A stretch of 64,000 bases of DNA from Curtobacterium sp. MCBA15_008 (GTDB taxonomy: Bacteria; Actinomycetota; Actinomycetes; Actinomycetales; Microbacteriaceae), in assembly GCF_001865065.1 (NCBI RefSeq), contig NZ_MJGN01000013.1, forward strand, positions 31,604-95,603. Direction: 5' to 3'. The translations under genes and the position numbers were made by a program. Shown in pieces: positions 33,343-40,264 of the stretch. The notes under the pieces are model-generated. The model was not told the DNA's origin and did no database searches. It saw only the letters and a program-made list of their open reading frames with translations. Positions within the stretch are counted from its first letter, which is position 1; each line of letters opens with the position of its first letter.

Positions 33343-33390
33343 CAACCGTGTCAACCAATTCTCGCGCACCGGCGACAACCGTGTCAACCA
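33343..33390 (-). promoter_or_regulatory. toxin-antitoxin promoter with two operator repeats
   Basis: The 15-bp string TGGTTGACACGGTTG (minus-strand reading) occurs twice, at 33376-33390 and 33343-33357, exactly 33 bp or three helical turns apart. The first copy holds a consensus -35 (TTGACA, 33382-33387); GAGAAT at 33358-33363 is the -10, spacing 18. The second copy covers the transcription start, fitting autorepression. Confidence 0.8.
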
Positions 33391-33412
33391 CCGGAGCCCC
33401 TCGGGGCGCGCG

Positions 33413-33661
33413 TCAGGCCAAGGCGTGCCGGACGTACGCGACGAGGGCGTTCGCGTGACCGTGCCCCAGGCCGTGCTCCGACTTCAGCCACGAGACGACC
33501 TCCATGTGCGGGTGGTCGTCCAGCCGGTCGGCCACCAGGTCGAGCCACTCCTGCACCGGGCGGCCGTACGTCTTCTCGATGCTCGGGAAGTACGACGCCG
33601 GGCCCTTCGGCTTGCTGCCGTCGGCCGGGAGCTCCGGGGCGGTCACACGGTGTGCGGTCAT
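33413..33661 (-). CDS. DUF4287 domain protein
   Basis: 82 aa. After a short Lys/Pro-rich start it carries GPASYFPSIEKTYGRPVQEWLDLVADR, LDDHPHMEVVSWLKSEHGLGHGHANALVAYVRHAL. This is the complete DUF4287 module (SIE..YG....W; WLK...GLGHGHANA). Function unknown. ATG 33661 has TATCGT (33669-33674) 7 nt upstream, so it has its own leaderless promoter despite lying only 40 nt after the reverse transcriptase gene. Standalone DUF4287 proteins are common in actinobacteria, so association with the reverse transcriptase may be chance. Confidence 0.85.
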   Translation of the reverse strand: MTAHRVTAPELPADGSKPKGPASYFPSIEKTYGRPVQEWLDLVADRLDDHPHMEVVSWLKSEHGLGHGHANALVAYVRHALA

Positions 33662-33701
33662 GCGCGACACGATAGCGCCGCACCCGGTGCCGGCGACACG
33701 C

Positions 33702-35186
33702 TCACCACGTGATGCGGGCGAACTCCTCCCGCAGCCGTCGCGCGCGTCCGGGGTGCACCTGCTCCACCCAGCCGATCCGGCCGAGCAGGTGCGCCCGGAA
33801 CTCCGGGTGTCCCGCGCGGTTCTGGGAGGCCGGCCCGTGCTCCGCCGCGTTGTGCAGGATCGCGTGCAGCCGGTCGACCTCACGCCGCCCCGGACTCGTG
33901 CGGTCGTTGACGACCACGCCCGTGACCGACTGCCGGACCCCGCGCCGTCGGACCCGGGTCTTCGCCGGGTTGAGCCGGTACCCCTGGTCGGTGACGATCC
34001 GGTCGACACCGCGGAGGAAGGCGTCCGCTCGGCCCGCGAGCCGGTCGCCCCCGCTGAACGTCAGGTCGTCGGCGTACCGCGTGTACACCGCGTCGGCGGC
34101 GCCGGCCCACCCGGCGAGCCGAGTGTCGAGGTGCCGCAGCGCCGTGTTCGCCAGTGCCGGTGACGTCGGGGCGCCCTGGGGCAGGTGCGCGGCGGTGAGC
34201 GATCGACGGAGGGCCGCGCGTTCCTCCGGGCTCCCACCGTCCGGCATGGCGGTGAGCACGTGAGGTGGCACCCGGTGCGTGCAGATGCCGGTGAGCACGT
34301 GTGCGAGCGGCTCGGCGAACCCGGCGGACCGGAAGACACCGAAGACCGTCGGTGCCGTGACGCTCGCGAAGAACGACGTCAGGTCGGCGGACACGACGAC
34401 CTGCTGCCCGGTGTGCACCGCAGCGCCGGACACGACGCTCCGTCCGGCCACGAACCCGTGCGCGGCGTCGTGCACGGGCAGCTCCGCCAGGAGTTCGTCG
34501 AGGATCGTCCGTTGGGTACGACGGAGCATCTCCATCGGCTTCTCGAGCAGCCTCGGCGTCCGGCCGGGTCGGCGCACCCACTCGTGCCGGTGGTGGTGGA
34601 GCGGGCTCGAGGGACCGGGTCGGCGGTTCCACGAGCGGGTGTCGGCGAGCCAGAGCAACCGGCCGACGGTGAGGTCGAGCGCGCGGGCCAGTTCCGGCAG
34701 GGTGTCGACGAGGAGCCGGCTGGCGGTCTCCGGTCGCGCATGAACGGCCGTGGCCCGGCGGACGAGGACCCGTACGGGTCGACGGTCCTCGAGGGAACGG
34801 TGCAGAGCGACGAGGCGCGGCGCGGACGCGAGCACGGCGGCGAGCTGTCGCGGTGCGTCGACCGGCGGGCGCGGGTACGTGTCGAGGGCCGCGGCGACGG
34901 CGAGCCCGACGTAGGCCCGCTCGACGCCGACCACGAGGTACCCGGCAGCCGTCAGGTCGTCCGACTCCCACCGGTCGGCCGTCAGGAACGCGTCGGCGAG
35001 GGCACCCGCGACGACGGCGAGGGGCGTGGGGTTCCCGGAGGACCTGTCGGTGCCTCCGTGCGGCGTCGCGCGCGGAGCGCGCCGTCCCGCTCGGGGCGTG
35101 TCGTCCTGCTGGTACTGCGTGCCCCGGGGTGACCCCGGAGAGGTCGGCGCGTCTCGCGCGCCGTCCGCCTCCCCCGGGAACTCCAC
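33702..35186 (-). CDS. retron-type reverse transcriptase with long N-terminal extension
   Basis: 494 aa. The C-terminal 280 residues hold the polymerase: HGFVAGRSVVSGA, VSADLTSFFASVT (first catalytic Asp), LPQGAPTSPALANTALRHLD, and the catalytic YADD at residues 371-374 in YTRYADDLTFSGG. These are followed by LNPAKTRVRRRG and QSVTGVVVNDR, the VTG triplet seen in retron-type enzymes. The N-terminal part (about 54-190) is helical and not recognised; the first 53 residues are low-complexity. GTG 35186 is 6 nt from a TAGGGT hexamer (35193-35198), suggesting a leaderless start. No maturase domain, so not a group II intron. A role in phage defence is inferred from the family. Confidence 0.88.
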   Translation of the reverse strand: MEFPGEADGARDAPTSPGSPRGTQYQQDDTPRAGRRAPRATPHGGTDRSSGNPTPLAVVAGALADAFLTADRWESDDLTAAGYLVVGVERAYVGLAVAAALDTYPRPPVDAPRQLAAVLASAPRLVALHRSLEDRRPVRVLVRRATAVHARPETASRLLVDTLPELARALDLTVGRLLWLADTRSWNRRPGPSSPLHHHRHEWVRRPGRTPRLLEKPMEMLRRTQRTILDELLAELPVHDAAHGFVAGRSVVSGAAVHTGQQVVVSADLTSFFASVTAPTVFGVFRSAGFAEPLAHVLTGICTHRVPPHVLTAMPDGGSPEERAALRRSLTAAHLPQGAPTSPALANTALRHLDTRLAGWAGAADAVYTRYADDLTFSGGDRLAGRADAFLRGVDRIVTDQGYRLNPAKTRVRRRGVRQSVTGVVVNDRTSPGRREVDRLHAILHNAAEHGPASQNRAGHPEFRAHLLGRIGWVEQVHPGRARRLREEFARITW

Positions 35187-35246
35187 GCGTTCACCCTACG
35201 ACGGGCCCCCGACGGAGCCCGGTGCGGGATCTGACAGGATCGGCGG

Positions 35247-35807
35247 ATGGTCTCGTCCTTCCTGACCCACGCCGAGGTCGTCGTGGACCCGGCTCGTCCG
35301 ATCGAGTCGTGGGGGCTGTCGGTCGACGGCCGGGCCCGCGCGGCCGGAGCGGTCGACGTCGCTTGGCACCCCGGAGTCCGCCGGATCGTGTCGAGCACCG
35401 AGCGGAAGGCGATCGACACGGCCGAGGTCCTGGCGGCGGCGGTCGGCGTCGTGCCGGAGTCGGACGCCGCGTTGGGCGAGATCGACCGGAGTGCGACCGG
35501 CTACCTGCCGCTCGACGAGTTCGAGGGGGTCGTCGACGCGTTCTTCGCCGAGCCCGAGCGGTCCGTGCGCGGCTGGGAGCGCGCGGTCGATGCCCAGGCC
35601 CGCATCGTCGACGCGGTGCGGCGGGTCAGCGCGGACGGCGACGTGACGATCGTGTCGCACGGGGCGGTCGGAGCGCTCCTGCTCGCGGACCTGCTGCGTG
35701 TGCCGATCTCGCGCGCGCTCGACCAGCCCGGCATGGGCAGCGTGTTCGCCTTCGACCCGGCCGAGTGGCGCGCGACGAGCGGCTGGACCCGCGTCCCTCG
35801 CCGCTGA
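35247..35807 (+). CDS. histidine phosphatase family protein, altered RHG motif
   Basis: 186 aa. The fold is supported by FLTHAEVV (phosphoacceptor His8), SSTERKAIDTAEVLA (second Arg), and VTIVSHGAVGALLLADLL (second His). The usual RHG/RHA reads THA, so the first active-site Arg is Thr7, which may lower or change activity. Substrate is unknown. ATG 35247 has CAGGAT (35235-35240) 6 nt upstream. It is divergent from the reverse transcriptase with only 60 bp between starts, so the two promoters are nearly back to back. Confidence 0.85.
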   Translation: MVSSFLTHAEVVVDPARPIESWGLSVDGRARAAGAVDVAWHPGVRRIVSSTERKAIDTAEVLAAAVGVVPESDAALGEIDRSATGYLPLDEFEGVVDAFFAEPERSVRGWERAVDAQARIVDAVRRVSADGDVTIVSHGAVGALLLADLLRVPISRALDQPGMGSVFAFDPAEWRATSGWTRVPRR

Positions 35808-35841
35808 CGTCCGTCGACACGGCTACTCATGCGTGCGCAAC

Positions 35842-35952
35842 GTGCGACACCCCACGTGTCGATCGACGCGTGGTACGTCGCACCATGTCGACGCATCCGA
35901 TGGGTGTGCACAGAGCGACAACCCACCTGTCGATCGACTCGTGGGACGTCGC
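35842..35952. repeat. two copies of a nested palindrome between convergent genes
   Basis: Copy 1 (35842-35883): GTGCGAC-N3-CCACGTGTCGATCGACGCGTGG-N3-GTCGCAC in outline. Copy 2 (35915-35952): GCGAC ... CCAC ... TCGATCGA ... GTGG ... GTCGC. Both have the same central TCGATCGA and matching outer arms, and would act as hairpins for the convergent transcripts. Confidence 0.85.
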
Positions 35953-36010
35953 TCCTTGCGTGTACATCTTTCGACCCGCACCCGCCCGCACCCGCACCCA
36001 CACCCGCGCC

Positions 36011-36832
36011 TCAGACCGGCAGCCGCTCCCCCGCCTCGATCGCCACGTCGAGCCGGTTCTCCGCCGGCGGCAGCGGGCACGTCGCGTGCTCGGTGTACGC
36101 GCACGGCAGGTTGGTCGCCCGGTTGAAGTCGATCGTCGTGGCCCCCGACGCATCCGGCGCCGCGATGTCGAGGCTGCGGCTCGCGGCGTACGTCGTCACC
36201 CCGCTCGTGCGGTCGGTGAAGAGCACGTGCAACCCGTCCTCGTGGCCGTTGAACGCGAGCAGCGACCGCGGCCCGTCGAGGTCGAACGTCAGCACGCCCG
36301 GCGCCTCGTACACGTGCTGCAGTCCGTCGACGACCGACCCGACGGTGACCTCGCGCGGGGCCTCGAACGGCTCGAAGCGGGCGGGCACGACGAACCGCGC
36401 GGTCGGCGGGTAGGTCGGCGTCCCGGCGTACCGCACCCGCGTCGGGTTCGAGGGGCGCCGCGGCCGGAGGACGTCACTGCCCCCGCGACGGGCGACCTCG
36501 ACGATGACCGGTTCGTCACCGTCCGGACCACCGTCGAGCCACAGGACGGACGTGCCCGAGCGCTCCGGCAGCGGGCCGAACCGGTGCTCGCCGGTCACCC
36601 GGACGCCGTCGACCTCGATCCACTCGCCCGGGTCGAGCTGCACGACCGGCCCCTGGTCCGAGGTCGACCACGCCCCGGGAGCGTCGTCGAACCGCTCAGG
36701 TGTGCCGGTCAGCCACCGGATGCTCGTGATCGCCAGGAAGCCGTGCTCGCTCGCACGGGCGCGCTCATGGGCCTCGTGCCACGCGGCCCACTCGGATCCG
36801 GGGGTCGCTGCGGTCGACGTCGTCGTGCTCAT
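36011..36832 (-). CDS. DUF1684 domain protein
   Basis: 273 aa, soluble. Opening EWAAWHEAHERARASEHGFLAITSIRWL and C-terminal DFNRATNLPCAYTEHATCPLPPAENRLDVAIEAGE are the hallmark ends of the DUF1684 family. Beta-rich middle, no signal peptide. Function is not known. ATG 36832 has TAGCGT (36839-36844, minus strand) 6 nt upstream, a leaderless start. Confidence 0.88.
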   Translation of the reverse strand: MSTTTSTAATPGSEWAAWHEAHERARASEHGFLAITSIRWLTGTPERFDDAPGAWSTSDQGPVVQLDPGEWIEVDGVRVTGEHRFGPLPERSGTSVLWLDGGPDGDEPVIVEVARRGGSDVLRPRRPSNPTRVRYAGTPTYPPTARFVVPARFEPFEAPREVTVGSVVDGLQHVYEAPGVLTFDLDGPRSLLAFNGHEDGLHVLFTDRTSGVTTYAASRSLDIAAPDASGATTIDFNRATNLPCAYTEHATCPLPPAENRLDVAIEAGERLPV

Positions 36833-36892
36833 GCGACGACGCTACGTCACGCGACGCGACGCCGTCAGGGTGCGTCGCGCGGTGGGCGCGAC

Positions 36893-36943
36893 CCGGGCCG
36901 GGAGGCGCGGTGCACGTCGGACCCGCACCGCGCCTCCCGGCCG
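36893..36943. repeat. palindromic element, family A copy 5
   Basis: CCGGGCCGGGAGGCGCGGTGC and GCACCGCGCCTCCCGGCC around ACGTCGGACCC. It follows the end of the ROK gene. Confidence 0.88.
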
Positions 36944-36963
36944 GCACCGGTCCACCGCCCCGG

Positions 36964-38226
36964 TCACCAGGGGTGGGCGATGCTGCGGGCACGCGGACCA
37001 CGCACCGCGACCGCACGCGGCGGCGCCGACCGCGGGGGTGGTGCGACGTCGAGTGCCGCGGCGAGGACGGCGCAGGCGGCTCCGCGCGCGACCGCTGCCT
37101 CGCCGTGACGCGACCCACTGACGGCGGTGCGCTGCGCCCCCGGTAGCCGGTCGTCCAGGCCGGCACGGACGGCGTCGAGGAAGACGGCGCCGCCGGCGAT
37201 CGCCGAGCTGCCCCCGAGGACGACGTCGGTCACGTCGAGCAGTTCGACGACGTGCGCCAGGGCCGATCCCAGGGCGCGGCCACCGGCGACGACGAGCGGT
37301 TCCCCCTCGGGCGTGCCGCACAGGGTCTCGTAGGCCGCTCGGACGTCGTCGGCGCACGCCGTCGACGTGCCGGCCGGCAGGACCCCGGCGGCGACGGCGC
37401 GTTCGACCTGCTGGAGGGGTTGGCAGGCCTCCCAGACGGCGGTCCACCGGCCGTGCGCGTGCACCGGCATGCCGCCGAACTCGCCGGCGTTGCCGGTGGC
37501 TCCCCGGACGACCCGACCTCCGGCGAGCACCGCGGCGCTGATGCCGTGGCCGAGGGTGACCGCGATCAGGCCGGTGGTGTTCGTGGTCGTCCACGCCTCG
37601 CCGAGCCCGGCGGCCACCCCGTCCTTCTCGAGCACGACGGGCAGAACGGTCCGCCGGCCGAGTTCCGCTACGACCGGCAGCCCGGCCCACCCGGGGAGCT
37701 GCACGGGGGCGGCGAGCACCGCGTGCGCGGGGTCGAGCGGGCCCGGGGCGGCGACGCCGACGCCGACGAGCCGGTCGCGCACGCCCGGAGGCCCGGCGGT
37801 CAGCAGCGCGTCGGTCATCGCGGCCATGGCGTCGAGGATCTCGGCCGGACCGTGCAACGGTCCCACGTCGAGACGCTCCGTCGCGACGACCGTGCCGGCC
37901 AGGTCGACGAGGACCCCGACGACGCGTGCGGGGTCGAGGTGGAGCCCGACGGCCCAGTGGGCGTCCGGTGCGATCCCGAGCAGCCGCTGCTGGTCCGGGG
38001 CGGGGCCGCGGTCCTCGCGGAGGAGCCCGTCGTCGAGCAGCCGCGCGGCGATGTTGCTCACCGTCTGGGCGGTGAGGCCGGTGGCGGCGGCTGCTGCCGT
38101 CCGCGTGACCGGACCGTGCCGTCGGACCACGTCCAGCAGGAGCGCTCGGTTCAGCGTGCCGATCCGCGCGCTGTTCGTTCCGCGCTGCAGCACGCGGTGC
38201 CCAGGTGGTTGACGCGGCTCGTCCAT
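36964..38226 (-). CDS. ROK family transcriptional regulator
   Basis: 420 aa from ATG 38226, chosen because a TGCTAA-like hexamer lies just upstream; ATG 38238 is an alternative. The N-terminal winged helix-turn-helix reads GPVTRTAAAAATGLTAQTVSNIAARLLDDGLL. The ROK sugar-binding domain has VGVAAPGPLD, GLIAVTLGHGISAAVLAGGRVVRGATGNAGEFGGMPVH and a C-terminal DVVLGGSSAIAGGAVF. The zinc motif CxCGxxGC usual in ROK proteins is absent (AHGRWTAVWEACQ). It is divergent from a sugar ABC operon and separated by a clear inverted-repeat operator, so it probably represses that operon until its sugar ligand binds. Confidence 0.9.
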   Translation of the reverse strand: MDEPRQPPGHRVLQRGTNSARIGTLNRALLLDVVRRHGPVTRTAAAAATGLTAQTVSNIAARLLDDGLLREDRGPAPDQQRLLGIAPDAHWAVGLHLDPARVVGVLVDLAGTVVATERLDVGPLHGPAEILDAMAAMTDALLTAGPPGVRDRLVGVGVAAPGPLDPAHAVLAAPVQLPGWAGLPVVAELGRRTVLPVVLEKDGVAAGLGEAWTTTNTTGLIAVTLGHGISAAVLAGGRVVRGATGNAGEFGGMPVHAHGRWTAVWEACQPLQQVERAVAAGVLPAGTSTACADDVRAAYETLCGTPEGEPLVVAGGRALGSALAHVVELLDVTDVVLGGSSAIAGGAVFLDAVRAGLDDRLPGAQRTAVSGSRHGEAAVARGAACAVLAAALDVAPPPRSAPPRAVAVRGPRARSIAHPW

Positions 38227-38256
38227 GGTCCTTAGCATCGCACCAACTCGGTTTGA

Positions 38257-38273
38257 TCAATCATTTTGATTGA
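38257..38273. promoter_or_regulatory. probable ROK operator
   Basis: TCAATCA-TTT-TGATTGA: perfect 7-bp arms around TTT, preceded by TTTGATCAA, a second TTTGAT-type half site. It is a striking AT-rich island between the divergent ROK and ABC genes. Confidence 0.72.
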
Positions 38274-38316
38274 ATCGAGGGCCACATCGGGGTGGCCACG
38301 ACGCGAAGGGACGCTC

Positions 38317-39321
38317 GTGACGACGACGACACGATCCGGAACCGCAGCACCACCGACCCCCCGGGCGCGCACAGGCGCCGCCCCCGGGCCGCGGCGCAGA
38401 CCACGGGAGAAGCACCCGTGGAGCGTCGCCGAGAAGCGCCGGCTCCGCATCGGTCTCGCCTTCGTCTCCCCCTGGATCATCGGCGTCCTCGTGTTCATCG
38501 GGTACCCGCTCGTGTACTCGTTCGCGATCAGCCTGACGCGGTACTCGGGCATGAACGACATCACCTGGGTCGGGTTCGGCAACTACATCGCCGCCTTCAT
38601 CGACCCGCTCGTGCACACCGCGGTCGGCAACACGCTGTTCTACGCGGTGATCGCCGTGCCGGTCGGCATCGTGGTCGCCATCGTGATCGCCATCGCGATG
38701 AACCAGGACGTCCGCGAGATCGGGTGGTACCGAACCGCCCTCTACATCCCGTCGCTCATCCCGACGTTCGCGCTGGCGTTCATCTTCGTGGTGCTCGTCA
38801 ACCCCCAGACCGGCATCGTGAACCAGGTGATGAAGCTCGTCGGGATCCCGGCGACGAACCTGCTCGGCGACCCGACGACGGCGAAGCTCGTGATCGTCGC
38901 ACTGGCCCAGATGGGTGCGGGCAACGCGGCGCTCATCTTCCTCGCGGGGCTCCGCGGGATCCCGAAGACCCTCTACGAGGCAGCCCGCGTCGACGGCGCC
39001 GGGCCGGTGCGCCAGTTCTTCGCGCTGACCCTGCCGCTGCTGTCCCCGGTCATCCTGTTCAACCTCATCACCGGGATCAGCAACGGCCTGCAGGTCTTCA
39101 CCGAGGCGTACGTGATCTCGTCCGGCATGGGCGGACTCGGCAGCCCCGACAACGGGACCTTGTTCTACATGCTCTACCTCTACAAGAACGCGTTCAGCTA
39201 CGCGCAGCTCGGGTTCGCGAGCGCGATGGCCGTGCTGCTGTTCCTGGCCGGCATGCTCCTGTCGGGGCTCGTGTACTGGCTGTCCAAGCGGTTCGTGAAC
39301 TACGACGTGACCGGAGAGTGA
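38317..39321 (+). CDS. sugar ABC transporter permease, MalF type
   Basis: 334 aa. Six transmembrane helices begin with IGLAFVSPWIIGVLVFIGYPLVYSF. The permease signature EAA---G-------P reads LYEAARVDGAGPVRQFFALTLPLL and would contact the ATPase. GTG 38317 follows GAAGGGA, a good ribosome site; an upstream in-frame ATG lies in the operator region. First gene of an operon with a second permease and a binding protein. No ATPase gene is present in this operon, so a shared MsiK-type ATPase is probably used, as is common in actinobacteria (inference). Confidence 0.92.
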   Translation: MTTTTRSGTAAPPTPRARTGAAPGPRRRPREKHPWSVAEKRRLRIGLAFVSPWIIGVLVFIGYPLVYSFAISLTRYSGMNDITWVGFGNYIAAFIDPLVHTAVGNTLFYAVIAVPVGIVVAIVIAIAMNQDVREIGWYRTALYIPSLIPTFALAFIFVVLVNPQTGIVNQVMKLVGIPATNLLGDPTTAKLVIVALAQMGAGNAALIFLAGLRGIPKTLYEAARVDGAGPVRQFFALTLPLLSPVILFNLITGISNGLQVFTEAYVISSGMGGLGSPDNGTLFYMLYLYKNAFSYAQLGFASAMAVLLFLAGMLLSGLVYWLSKRFVNYDVTGE

Positions 39322-39325
39322 CCCG

Positions 39326-40264
39326 ATGAGCCTGCACACCAAGTCCGCGCCCACCGTCACCGCCTCGGTCGAGACGGTGCGTCCGAGCCGTCGCCGCGAC
39401 CGCCGTGGCGAACGCTCCCGCAACGCCGACGGCTCCGTCCGCTCGCCGTGGTCCTCCGTGATCGCCCGTGTGGTGCTCATCGCGATGAGCCTGCTGTTCC
39501 TCGTGCCCATCTACTGGATGGTGATCTCCGCACTGAAGGGCAACACCGAGCTCGGAGCCTTCCCGCCCACCTGGTTCCCGCACTGGCTGGACTTCTCGAA
39601 CTTCGGCGACGCCGTGAACGCGATGCCGTTCTTCACGTTCTTCCGGAACACGCTGATCATCACCGCGTGCGTGACGGTGTTCTCGATGGCGTCGAACCTC
39701 GTGATCGCGTACGGGTTCGCGTGCCTCGAGTGGCGCGGCCGCGACCGGCTGTTCTACGTCGTGCTCGCGACGCTGTTCATCCCGTTTCCGGTGACGCTCA
39801 TCCCGATGTTCGACCTGTACGCACGGCTCGGGTGGATCAACACCTTCCTGCCCCTCATCGTGCCGAGCCTGTTCGGGTCCGCGTTCTACGTGTTCCTGCT
39901 GCGGCAGTTCCTGTTACAGATCCCGAAGGACCTGCTGAACGCGGCGCGGATGGACGGCGCGTCGGAGTGGGGCATCCTGTGGCGGGTCGTCTTCCCGCAG
40001 GCCCGGGCGGCACTCGTCACGGTGGGCATCTTCGCGGCGGTGGGGGCGTGGAACGACTTCCTCGGGCCGCTCATCTACCTGCAGGACGAGAACGTGCAGA
40101 CGCTCTCGATCGGTCTGCAGATCTTCCGGTTGAACAACTCGCAGGACTTCCAGTTCAACCAGCTGATGGCGGCGTCGGTGCTCATCATCCTGCCGCTCGT
40201 CGTCCTCTTCTTCGTCTTCCAGCGGACCTTCATCCGCGGTGTCCAGATCGGGAGCTTCAAGTGA
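39326..40264 (+). CDS. sugar ABC transporter permease, MalG type
   Basis: 312 aa. Six helices; the start of the fold is VVLIAMSLLFLVPIYWMVISALKG, and the EAA-type loop is LLNAARMDGASEWGILWRVVFPQARAAL. It pairs with the MalF-type permease to form the membrane channel. ATG 39326 lies 4 nt after the previous stop, with GGAGAG upstream, and its own stop overlaps the binding-protein GTG (GTGA). The N-terminus is a 40-residue basic, disordered stretch. Confidence 0.93.
   Translation: MSLHTKSAPTVTASVETVRPSRRRDRRGERSRNADGSVRSPWSSVIARVVLIAMSLLFLVPIYWMVISALKGNTELGAFPPTWFPHWLDFSNFGDAVNAMPFFTFFRNTLIITACVTVFSMASNLVIAYGFACLEWRGRDRLFYVVLATLFIPFPVTLIPMFDLYARLGWINTFLPLIVPSLFGSAFYVFLLRQFLLQIPKDLLNAARMDGASEWGILWRVVFPQARAALVTVGIFAAVGAWNDFLGPLIYLQDENVQTLSIGLQIFRLNNSQDFQFNQLMAASVLIILPLVVLFFVFQRTFIRGVQIGSFK

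Noticed and set aside
33702..35186. Group II intron or diversity-generating retroelement
   Set aside because: No maturase or endonuclease domain, no intron-like RNA domains and no nearby template/variable repeat pair seen.
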